Assembly (NCBI GenBank): GCA_026398575.1
Contig: JAPLSP010000074.1
Span: 1 to 23,199 of the forward strand
Origin: Candidatus Sumerlaeota bacterium
GTDB lineage: Bacteria; Sumerlaeota; Sumerlaeia; JADFCT01
Direction of reading: 5' to 3'
Length of the DNA: 23,199 nucleotides
Within the stretch, counting starts at the first letter, position 1. Each line of letters begins with the position of its first letter. The notes beneath the pieces were generated by a model. The model ran no database searches. It was given only the letters and a program-made list of their open reading frames with translations, and had not been told where the DNA came from. Shown here piece by piece: positions 15,918-22,756 of the stretch. The position numbers were made by a program, and so were the translations under genes.

Positions 15918-17072
15918 CTATACCTTCACCCAGGACTTCTCCTGATTGCTCTTGATGATCGCCTCGCAGATGGCGACTTCCTGATGGCCGTCGGCAGCGG
16001 TCGCAAATAAGCGCCCGCCCTTGCCGCCGCTCGCGATGGCGCCATAGATTGCGCGGAACCCCATTTTGAAAGAATCCGGAAAGCCTTCGACGTGTCCGGG
16101 AGGATAATCCATATAGCCCGCGGCGCCATCGCCGAAAGCGGGCGTCGCGCGCACCGCAACCTCATTAGCGCTATCACGGTTCCCGAAGCGCAGCGTCTCA
16201 GGCTCTTCCGAATGCCACGAGGCCGACTTCTTCGATCCATAGATTTCAATGCGAAAACTATTCTTGCGTCCGGCGGCGACCTGCGAGACGCCCAGATTGC
16301 CGCGCGCGCCATTGGCGAATTGCAGCAATACGTTGGCGAAGTCTTCCGTCTTCACCGGGTATGATGCGTACTTCATCGTGGCGTCGGCTTTGGCGAACGT
16401 CTTCACTTCGCCCAGCGGGCGCTTGCGGATTTTATGCCACGTCGAGAGGTCGGCAAACACCGAGCGGATATTCGCGCCGAGGATGAACGACACGGCGTCC
16501 ATCCAGTGCGTGCCGATATCGGCCACGGCGCGCAGTTTGCCGCCTTCCTGCGGCAGCAGCCGCCAGTTGTAGTCCGTCTCCTTGAAGAGCCAGTCCTGCA
16601 TGTACGAGCCATTGACGTGGATGATCTCGCCCAGCTCGCCGCTGGCCGCCATCTTGCGCATCTGCAGGATGGCGGGATAGAATCGAAAATTGTAATTCAC
16701 CGCGAACACGGTCTTGCTTGCCTTGGCCGCCTTCACGATTTGCGCGGTTTCCTTCGTGTTCATCGCCAGCGGTTTCTCGCAGACAACGCTCTTGCCGGCC
16801 TGAAGCGCGGCAAGCGACATTTCGCAATGAAACCGATTCGGCGAGGCGATGTGGACAACGTCCACGCCGGACGTATTCAGCATTTCGCGATAGTCGGTGA
16901 ATACCTGCGGAATGCCGAGCTTGGCCGCCGCGCCCAGAACGACGCCGGGAACGTCGCACAGCGCCGTCACCTGCACGCCCAGCCGGCGAAGCGCCTCGAT
17001 ATGAACGGGTCCGATGAAGCCGGTTCCGATAACGCCGGCGCGCAGTTGGTTGATCTGTTTTGCTGGAGTCAT
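15918..17072 (-). CDS. Gfo/Idh/MocA family NAD(P)-dependent oxidoreductase
   Basis: This 384-residue cytoplasmic dehydrogenase belongs to the Gfo/Idh/MocA family. The Rossmann motif is G16-x-G18-x-x-G21 (VIGTGFIG), the EKP motif is at 99-101, and the catalytic segment ADIGTHWMDAVSF (184-196) carries Asp185, His189 and Asp192. The long C-terminal sheet ends in FKMGFRAIYGAIASG and a short basic tail. The start at 17072 (MTPAKQ) puts the Rossmann strand near the N-terminus and has GGA 6-7 bases before it; an ATG at 17123 would add 17 residues without a better ribosome-binding site. It is divergent from the beta-propeller gene at 17216. It differs from the other oxidoreductase at 11479-12537 in length and catalytic loop, so the two probably act on different substrates or steps. 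Confidence 0.92.
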   Translation of the reverse strand: MTPAKQINQLRAGVIGTGFIGPVHIEALRRLGVQVTALCDVPGVVLGAAAKLGIPQVFTDYREMLNTSGVDVVHIASPNRFHCEMSLAALQAGKSVVCEKPLAMNTKETAQIVKAAKASKTVFAVNYNFRFYPAILQMRKMAASGELGEIIHVNGSYMQDWLFKETDYNWRLLPQEGGKLRAVADIGTHWMDAVSFILGANIRSVFADLSTWHKIRKRPLGEVKTFAKADATMKYASYPVKTEDFANVLLQFANGARGNLGVSQVAAGRKNSFRIEIYGSKKSASWHSEEPETLRFGNRDSANEVAVRATPAFGDGAAGYMDYPPGHVEGFPDSFKMGFRAIYGAIASGGKGGRLFATAADGHQEVAICEAIIKSNQEKSWVKV

Positions 17073-17215
17073 GGTTTTTCCATTGAACAAAGGGATGGGC
17101 GCCACGTATTTATTGCCGGGCATTTACCCGCCAAATCATGATGGCGCCGCAAGTTCGCTAAGCCAAAATCGCCGGGCAGTCAAGCGATTTCCGGCAAACC
17201 CAAGGGAGGAATTCC

Positions 17216-18280
17216 ATGTGCGAAGAAATCAATCCCGGATGGCGCCGCGTAGCGCCATTGGCGTTTGCGTTGGTTTGGGCCATAACCGGCCTCTCGGCAA
17301 ACGCAGCAGAGACGCCGGCCAAAGGCTCTGACGGCCTGCGAAATCGTTGGATCGCAATCTCCGAGCAGGTGACTTCCCAGGTAAAATGCAGCTGGCCCGG
17401 ACTCACCGCCGGCGTGGCCGTGGACCGGACCAACGGCGACGTGTACATGGTGGCCAGCGGGCAGGGGATTTGGAAAAGCAGCGACCGGGGCGCCACTTTC
17501 GCTCGCGTGGACGGCAATACAATCGGTGGACGATGCGAAACAGGCTATGCCCTGTGCGCCGACCCGAACGGCAAACGCCTGTGCTGCTTCATGCTCGACG
17601 GCGCCAGCGGCTACACGCTGGACGGCGGCAAGTCGTGGGAGCGGCTCGCCCAGCAAGGACGCGGATGGGACTATGCCGCGGTGGATTGGAGCGCGGACAG
17701 GCCCCAGGTCTTTTTCGGGCTGGAGCACGAAAGCGGCGGCAAGCGCTGGCTGAGCGGCGACGGCGGCAAACGATGGAACAGGCTAAGCGACGATCCGAAA
17801 ATGGTTAATGCATCGCCCTTCGGCTTGGGCGTCGCGGACGGCAAAACGCTTGTGCGCTGGGTGGGCAAAATGGGAATCGAACGCAGCCTTGACGCCGGCG
17901 CGACGTGGACCAAGGTCAGCGGCGAAATCCCTGTCAGCCGCGTAATGGTCGTTTTCAAAGGCGTCTGCTACTGGCTGGGCGAGAAGGGTTTGCTGGTCAG
18001 CAAAGACAAGGGCGTGACCTGGTCCGTCCAGGGCCGTTCCGCGCAGGCGGCCTGGGGACCGTATTTCGGGAAAAACGAAAATCATATCGTGGCGGTCGGC
18101 AAGAGCGGAATTCAGGAAACCACGGATGGCGGACAGAACTGGCAGACGGTTGCGTCGCTGCCCGATGAGCTCAAGGACTTGAGCCTTCCAGGTTGGTTCC
18201 TCAACTTTGCTTTTGATCCGGTGAACGACATCTTCTACGCCTCCCGAATGGGAAAGGCGACGTACAAGTACGAGCGGTAG
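17216..18280 (+). CDS. Secreted six-Asp-box (BNR) beta-propeller protein
   Basis: This 354-residue protein has an N-terminal signal peptide (basic N-region, core APLAFALVWAITGL, probable cleavage after ANA near residue 30). The mature part carries six Asp boxes, S/T-x-D-x-G-x-T/S-W/F, at about 88-95, 134-141, 180-187, 224-231, 262-269 and 302-309. They are evenly spaced by ~40-46 residues, which fits a six- or seven-bladed propeller. Such folds occur in sialidases, xyloglucanases and non-catalytic photosystem-assembly or sortilin-like proteins. The conserved sialidase arginine triad and FRIP motif are not seen, so enzyme activity is uncertain. A strong GGGAGGA ribosome-binding site precedes the ATG by 6 bases. 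It lies 109 bp before a secreted glycoside hydrolase on the same strand, which favours a carbohydrate-related role. Confidence 0.82.
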   Translation: MCEEINPGWRRVAPLAFALVWAITGLSANAAETPAKGSDGLRNRWIAISEQVTSQVKCSWPGLTAGVAVDRTNGDVYMVASGQGIWKSSDRGATFARVDGNTIGGRCETGYALCADPNGKRLCCFMLDGASGYTLDGGKSWERLAQQGRGWDYAAVDWSADRPQVFFGLEHESGGKRWLSGDGGKRWNRLSDDPKMVNASPFGLGVADGKTLVRWVGKMGIERSLDAGATWTKVSGEIPVSRVMVVFKGVCYWLGEKGLLVSKDKGVTWSVQGRSAQAAWGPYFGKNENHIVAVGKSGIQETTDGGQNWQTVASLPDELKDLSLPGWFLNFAFDPVNDIFYASRMGKATYKYER

Positions 18281-18318
18281 GCGTGAGCAATCATCACCAT
18301 GACAAAGGGCATCCAAAC

Positions 18319-18399
18319 ATGAACCGACGCCATCTTTTTCAAAACGCCGCCTTCGTAATTCCAGCCATTATTCCGAAGGAGATAGTATCATGGCCATGA
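18319..18399 (+). pseudogene. Tat-leader-like scrap overlapping the hydrolase start
   Basis: A 26-codon frame begins MNRRHLFQNAAFVIPAII, which looks like a twin-arginine signal peptide (RR-H-L-F followed by a hydrophobic stretch) of the kind found on many exported oxidoreductases and sulfatases in PVC-group bacteria. It stops at TGA 18397-18399, overlapping the next gene. The AAGGAG ribosome-binding site of the hydrolase lies inside it. It may be the remnant of a lost gene or a short leader frame; chance is possible given its length. Confidence 0.35.
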
Positions 18400-19994
18400 G
18401 CATGACAGGAACTACTCGCTGTTTGGGCCTTGCGCTTGTTTGCGGCTGCCTCGCGGGGGCGCCGCAGCCGGCTCGCGCAGTCGAACAATGGGGCCATTAT
18501 GAACTGACCCTCAAGGGACCAGCCGCTACCGCCACTGCCACCGCCGGAAATCCCTACACTGAAGTGCGATTTGGCGCCACGTTCACACAGGGCGCCCAGC
18601 GCATCGAGGCGCCCGGCTTCTGGGATGGCGACGATACTTATAAGGTCCGCTTCATGCCGCCGGCGCCGGGCGAGTGGCGCTATGAGACCGCGAGCAACCG
18701 CCCGGAGCTGAACGGCAAAACCGGTTCCTTCACCGCCACGGCGCCCTCGGCGAACAATCACGGCCCGGTCCGGGTTTATAAGACCTTCTACCTCCGCTAT
18801 GCCGATGGCGCGCCCTATCACCAGTTCGGCACGACCTGCTATGCGTGGGCGCATCAGACGGAGGAGCTTCAGGAACAGACGCTCAAGACGCTGGCCGCAT
18901 CGCCGTTCAATAAAATCCGTTTTTGTGTTTTTCCAAAGTCCTATACATACAACCAAAACGAACCGGCGTTGTTCGCGTTCCAGAAGGCGCCAGAGAAGGC
19001 GGCGAAGAAGACAACGGGGACCGCGCCGGGCGGCAAGTTCGACTTCAACCGCCCCGATCCGGCGTTCTGGCGGCGCTTCGAGCAGCGAATCCTCGATCTG
19101 CAACGCCTCGGAATCGAAGCCGACCTGATCCTCTGGCATCCCTACGACCGCTGGGGTTTCGCCGAGATGAGCAAGGAACAGGATGACCGCTACCTCCGCT
19201 ATTGCATCGCGCGCTTCGCAGCGTTCCGCAACGTCTGGTGGTCGCTGGCCAACGAATATGACTTGATGGCGCCCGGCACGAAAGGCCATCGCGGAAACAA
19301 GACGATGGACGATTGGGACCGCTTCTTCTCGATCCTCGAAAAGGAGGACCCCTGCCAACACCTGCGCGGCATCCACAACTGTCGCGGCTTCTACGATCAC
19401 ACGAAGTCATGGGTCACGCACGCCAGCATCCAAACTTCCGACATGAACAAGGGCGTGGCCTTCCGCGAGAAGTACCGCAAGCCGGTCGTCTATGACGAGT
19501 GCAAATACGAAGGCGACATTCCGCAGGGCTGGGGCAAGCTGACCGCGCGCGAAATGACGCAACGCTTCTGGCTTGGCACGCTCGGCGGCTGTTACGTCGG
19601 CCACGGCGAAACCTACAAACACCCCCAAGACATCCTCTGGTGGTCCAAAGGCGGCGTCCTCCACGGCGAAAGTCCGAAACGCATCCAGTGGCTCAAAGAC
19701 TTCATGTCCGCCGCGCCGCCCTTCGATGAACTGCAACCCCAGGGCGACGACAAAGGCCGCTACCTCCTCGCCAAACCGGGCGAGTACTACCTCCTTTATT
19801 GCGCAAGCCAAAGCTCGCAGACCCTCTCCCTCGCAGGCAGCCGCCCCTACAAGATGGATCTCATTGATCCCTGGGAAATGACCATCACCCCCGCCGGCAC
19901 GGCGCCCGCAGGCGATTTCACCTTTACTCCGCCGAAACCGGACGTGGCATACCGATTTGCACCATACCAGCCAGGCGAAAAACAGCGTCCCTAA
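18390..19994 (+). CDS. Secreted glycoside hydrolase, DUF5060-DUF4038/DUF5605 type
   Basis: This 534-residue secreted enzyme probably hydrolyses a glycosidic bond in a plant- or microbe-derived polysaccharide. A signal peptide ends near residue 30 (PARA). Residues ~31-118 form a DUF5060-like beta-sandwich (VEQWGHYELTLKG, FWDGDDTYKVRFMPPAPGEW). Residues ~128-435 form a GH-A-clan TIM barrel with the likely acid/base Glu289 (WWSLANEYD) and nucleophile Glu370 (PVVYDECKYEGD). A C-terminal beta-domain (~440-530) resembles DUF5605. The ATG at 18390 has AAGGAG 8 bases upstream. Family context suggests the DUF4038/GH140-like group, but specificity (apiosidase, beta-galactosidase or other) cannot be assigned. 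It is probably co-transcribed with the Asp-box protein 109 bp upstream, and it converges with the antitoxin gene 27 bp downstream. Confidence 0.88.
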   Translation: MAMSMTGTTRCLGLALVCGCLAGAPQPARAVEQWGHYELTLKGPAATATATAGNPYTEVRFGATFTQGAQRIEAPGFWDGDDTYKVRFMPPAPGEWRYETASNRPELNGKTGSFTATAPSANNHGPVRVYKTFYLRYADGAPYHQFGTTCYAWAHQTEELQEQTLKTLAASPFNKIRFCVFPKSYTYNQNEPALFAFQKAPEKAAKKTTGTAPGGKFDFNRPDPAFWRRFEQRILDLQRLGIEADLILWHPYDRWGFAEMSKEQDDRYLRYCIARFAAFRNVWWSLANEYDLMAPGTKGHRGNKTMDDWDRFFSILEKEDPCQHLRGIHNCRGFYDHTKSWVTHASIQTSDMNKGVAFREKYRKPVVYDECKYEGDIPQGWGKLTAREMTQRFWLGTLGGCYVGHGETYKHPQDILWWSKGGVLHGESPKRIQWLKDFMSAAPPFDELQPQGDDKGRYLLAKPGEYYLLYCASQSSQTLSLAGSRPYKMDLIDPWEMTITPAGTAPAGDFTFTPPKPDVAYRFAPYQPGEKQRP

Positions 19995-20021
19995 ACGTAG
20001 ATCAATTATAGAGATAAGTGA

Positions 20022-20279
20022 TTAATCCCGCACTGCAATTCCCAGGCGTTTCGCTACGTCGGCGGCGGGGGATTCTTTGCCGGTTTGGGCTCGGCCGCGG
20101 AGGAATGCCATAAATCTCTCGCTGTTCCCAAGCATTGCCGCTTCGCGTTCGAAATCATCGGCTTCCTCGAGCACGAAGTCTTTTCCCTGCGCGGTGTGGA
20201 TAAGAACCGGTTCTTCGCTCGCCCAATCCAGCAGCTCCGTGATTGATCTAGTTTCTTCGGATAGGTCTACAGATTTCAT
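20022..20279 (-). CDS. Antitoxin of a RelE-type toxin-antitoxin pair
   Basis: This 85-residue acidic protein resembles Phd/DUF2281-like antitoxins: an N-terminal dimerising, DNA-binding segment with the LLDWASEEPVLIHTAQGKDF pattern, then a helical toxin-binding tail rich in Glu, Arg and Ala. Antitoxins of this type bind their own promoter and cover the toxin's active site. The ATG overlaps the stop of the original toxin reading frame as ATGA, and GAGAGGG lies 7 bases upstream, so the genes were translationally coupled with the toxin first. Because the toxin is now cut short, translation of this gene no longer benefits from full coupling. The gene itself looks intact. The family assignment is moderate; the pair assignment rests on the neighbour. 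Confidence 0.75.
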   Translation of the reverse strand: MKSVDLSEETRSITELLDWASEEPVLIHTAQGKDFVLEEADDFEREAAMLGNSERFMAFLRGRAQTGKESPAADVAKRLGIAVRD

Positions 20280-20566
20280 AGTGGCGCCCTCTCACCGCGA
20301 ATGAATAGCGCGTTGTGTTCCTTATACCCTATCGCAAGTATCCTTACAATACCCGCCTCAATCTCTTAAAAGATTCGATATCGTCCCACTCGGAGTTCCC
20401 AAGGCGCGATGGGGTTCGGTCGCAGTTGCTTTTTTTTATTGCTCTCCTTGGTGGGGGAATATTGCAGAAGATTCATAATTGAATCATAGATTAGCTTTCG
20501 CTCGCTGGATCGGAACCACGCCAAGTCATCCTCAGCTTGGGACAGAAATGTAATCTGAAAATTCAT
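20276..20566 (-). pseudogene. RelE/ParE-like toxin broken by a premature stop
   Basis: From the ATG at 20566 (GAGG 5 bases upstream) 66 codons read as the N-terminal two thirds of a RelE/ParE-superfamily mRNA interferase (MNFQITFLSQAEDDL ... PWELRVGRYRIF). Codon 67 is TAA (20366-20368) where the family usually has Tyr or a similar residue. Reading on in the same frame gives EIEAGIVRILAIGYKEHN, then ALFIRGE, the expected C-terminal strand and helix. The frame ends at a TGA that overlaps the antitoxin ATG. One base change (for example TAT or TAC to TAA) explains everything, and 96 residues is a normal length. The lost part holds residues needed for catalysis in characterised RelE toxins, so the product is probably inactive. 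TAA ends other genes here, so reassignment is unlikely. Confidence 0.85.
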
Positions 20567-20642
20567 GCGAGCCTCAGAAAACAATCACCGGCTAACGAGT
20601 GTGATTTATAGGCAAAGCAATGCTGGCAGCACAATCCCTTTT

Positions 20643-20691
20643 TGCGAATCATTATTTCCTTATCGGTAAAGATGAGCGAAGATGATTCGCA
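20643..20691. repeat. Inverted repeat between helicase and toxin remnant
   Basis: A perfect 10-bp inverted repeat (TGCGAATCAT / ATGATTCGCA) surrounds 29 bases, 19 bp after the helicase stop and upstream of the toxin-antitoxin pair on the same strand. No T-run follows on the minus strand, so it is a poor terminator. Lying 77 bp before the toxin start, it could be the operator bound by the antitoxin; this is inference. Confidence 0.4.
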
Positions 20692-20709
20692 CGGTCCGGC
20701 GTCCGGTGG

Positions 20710-22239
20710 CTACCGGTGGCGGCCTTCTCGGCGGGGGCGGGAGGCGCCGGAGCGGGAGGATTTTCGGGCGCCGCCGCCGGATGAGCGACTCCCGCTGGAT
20801 GAGCGGCTGCCGCCGGAGGAACGGGCGCCGCCGCCTTCGCCTTCTTTGGATTTGCGGGCCATTCCCGGCAGGGTTGGGAGCAACGGGGGAGCGTGGAGGG
20901 CGTCTTGATAGTAGTCGTCTATGAGCATGGCGATCAGGTTGAGTTCATCGTCGCTTTCGCCGAGGCTTTTGGCCAAGGGGAAGAAACGGCGCATGCGCTC
21001 GATTTGGAGTTTGTCGCGGTCGCGCAGGCGGGCTTCGAGCAACGCCGTGGCGCGCTGGGAGACGATGGCTTCGACGTCTTCGGGCGTCGGGATCGGGCGT
21101 TCTTCCATTTCGATCTCAAGGCGCCGGGCGGTGCGCTGGAGTTCGATTTTTTCCATGCCCGAAACGAGCGTGATGGCCACGCCGGCGGCGCCCATTCTGC
21201 CGGTGCGGCCGGCGCGATGGACGTAGAGTTCGGGATCGTCGGACGGTTCGTATTGGATGACGTGCGAGAGATCGGGGATGTCTATGCCGCGGGCGGCGAT
21301 GTCGGTGGCGACGAGAAATCGCAGCGAGCCATCGCGCGCGCGCGCCATGACGGCCTCGCGCTCGGTCTGGCTGATGTCGGCGCTCAGTTCAGCGGCGTTG
21401 TATCCGAAGCGTTGAAGCACCACGGTGACGTAATGGGTTTTGCTTTTGGTGTTGCAGAAGACGATCGCCGAGGACGGATTTTCGATTTCGATGATGCGCG
21501 TCAGGGCGCGGTCTTTGTCCATGCCCTGGACTTCGCAAAAGACGTGGGCGGTTTCGGCGATGTGGACGTGATCGCGGCTCAGGCTCAGCATTTCGGGGTG
21601 GTGGAGGAACTCGCCCGCCAGCCCCATGACGTACGTCGGGAAGGTGGCGGAAAACATGTAGGCGTTGACGTCGCTCGGCGGCATGTATGACTTGACGCGG
21701 CGCATGTCTTGATAGAAGCCCATCGAGAGCATGCGGTCGGCCTCGTCGAGCACGAGGATGCGCAGGTCCTTGAGCGACAGCGCGCCGCTCATGAGATGAT
21801 CGAGAATGCGTCCGGGCGTGCCGACGACGATATGGGCGCCCTGGCGGAAGGCTTCGAGTTGCGGGCGATAGGCGACGCCGCCGAAGACGGCCACGACGCG
21901 CACGCCGCCCTCGCCGCTGAGGGTCTGCGCCGCTTCGGCGACTTGGCGGGCGAGTTCGCGCGTGGGCGTCAGGACGAGGGCCTGGCACGCGGCGCGATCC
22001 AGTTCGATCCTGTCGAGTATCGGCAGGACGAACGCGCCGGTCTTGCCGCTGCCGGTGCGCGACTGGACCATCAGGTCGCGCCCCGCCAGAATGTATGGGA
22101 TGGTCCTGGCCTGCACGGGCGTCAGCTGGCTCCAGCCAGCGCGCGCGCAAGCTTCGCGCAATGCGGGGGGCAGGTTGGCGATGTCAATTTCGCGTAATGC
22201 GTCCTCGGGTTCGGATATTCCAGTTTCGTCGCTGTTCAT
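20710..22239 (-). CDS. DEAD-box ATP-dependent RNA helicase
   Basis: This 509-residue cytoplasmic protein unwinds RNA duplexes with ATP, with likely roles in ribosome assembly or mRNA turnover. All core motifs are visible: Q-motif region (GWSQLTPVQARTIPYI, 35-50), motif I SRTGSGKT (60-67), Ia PTRELARQ (92-99), Ib TPGR (141-144), DEAD (165-168), SAT (197-199), V ARGID (316-320) and VI HRAGRTGR (341-348). A helical extension (~365-450) is followed by a disordered tail (~460-509) of Gly, Ser, Arg and Lys, typical of non-specific RNA binding. The ATG has AGGAG 5 bases upstream. A sigma70-like promoter lies about 80-108 bases upstream. Motif I begins SR rather than the usual AQ/AP, a tolerated change. 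It is monocistronic by context. Confidence 0.96.
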   Translation of the reverse strand: MNSDETGISEPEDALREIDIANLPPALREACARAGWSQLTPVQARTIPYILAGRDLMVQSRTGSGKTGAFVLPILDRIELDRAACQALVLTPTRELARQVAEAAQTLSGEGGVRVVAVFGGVAYRPQLEAFRQGAHIVVGTPGRILDHLMSGALSLKDLRILVLDEADRMLSMGFYQDMRRVKSYMPPSDVNAYMFSATFPTYVMGLAGEFLHHPEMLSLSRDHVHIAETAHVFCEVQGMDKDRALTRIIEIENPSSAIVFCNTKSKTHYVTVVLQRFGYNAAELSADISQTEREAVMARARDGSLRFLVATDIAARGIDIPDLSHVIQYEPSDDPELYVHRAGRTGRMGAAGVAITLVSGMEKIELQRTARRLEIEMEERPIPTPEDVEAIVSQRATALLEARLRDRDKLQIERMRRFFPLAKSLGESDDELNLIAMLIDDYYQDALHAPPLLPTLPGMARKSKEGEGGGARSSGGSRSSSGSRSSGGGARKSSRSGASRPRREGRHR

Positions 22240-22319
22240 TGTTTCTCCTCACGACAAGTATCCTGGCCAATCCAAAAACAGGAAATGCCGCCAGTCGTTG
22301 AATGTTTGATAAACGCGAG

Positions 22320-22347
22320 AGTATAGCCGGATTACGGTCCATGTCAA
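22320..22347 (-). promoter_or_regulatory. Sigma70-like promoter of the DEAD-box helicase gene
   Basis: On the minus strand a perfect TTGACA (22342-22347) is separated by 16 bases from TATACT (22320-22325). The predicted transcript starts near 22313, giving a leader of about 75 bases before the helicase ATG at 22239. This is the best promoter match I noticed in the window. Confidence 0.65.
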
Positions 22348-22608
22348 ACTATCAGATTTTCAGGACCGTTTTCCGGGCGGCTCCCAGGATGCCGACGGAA
22401 AGCCGACGCTCATCTATTGACAAAATAATGCCTGACAAAATAGAAAAAACGCCCTTGCTTGAAATCATGCGCGGCAATATACATCAAGGCGCTGTGCGCT
22501 TTCGCAGAAGGATTGCAGTGTGGTGTGCAAGAGGTTATGCAGAACAGGAGAATCTGCAACGCCATTTTGACTCATGCAGGGGCGGTTGAATTCAATAGGC
22601 AAAGATCG

Positions 22609-22702
22609 GCTATCATTCGTCCCTCCGGGACTCCGAATTCAGATGTTGCGCCTACCCACCGTTGAAACGGATGGGCTATTATCAATCATCCCTCCGGGAT
22701 GG
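22609..22702. repeat. Compound palindromic repeat
   Basis: Two similar hairpins, GTCCC-TCC-GGGAC (22619-22631) and CATCCC-TCC-GGGATG (22687-22701), each preceded by GGCTAT and a short AT-rich spacer, flank a longer hairpin at 22655-22675 (CCCA, CCGT-TGAA-ACGG, TGGG). The two outer units form an imperfect direct repeat about 68 bp apart. The layout resembles interspersed palindromic repeats seen in many environmental bacterial genomes. There is no coding capacity. Confidence 0.65.
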
Positions 22703-22756
22703 TCTGGACAATATAATGTGATGAGCGAGTTCAGGCATTAAGCCTAGGATAGCGCT

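Larger units (their letters stand above)
22240..22756. other. 517-bp intergenic region
   Basis: It holds the helicase promoter at its left and a compound palindromic repeat at 22609-22702. Between them, 22350-22600 has no supported gene; two plus-strand frames (22302-22589 and 22459-22665) lack ribosome-binding sites and family features. A TTGACA at 22417-22422 on the plus strand has only a weak -10 (TAGAAA at 22441-22446), so a promoter for the gene at 22757 is possible but unproven. Confidence 0.55.

Noticed and set aside
18339..19400. 353-codon minus-strand open frame opposite the glycoside hydrolase
   Set aside because: It is antisense to a hydrolase with clear motifs, lacks a ribosome-binding site and shows no recognisable domain.
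20366..20368. Stop-codon reassignment (TAA read as an amino acid) to explain the intact toxin frame beyond it
   Set aside because: The glycoside hydrolase in the same window ends at TAA and the other genes use standard stops, so a nonsense mutation is the simpler explanation.
22302..22589. 95-codon plus-strand frame in the helicase upstream region
   Set aside because: It overlaps the helicase promoter on the other strand, has no ribosome-binding site and no recognisable family.
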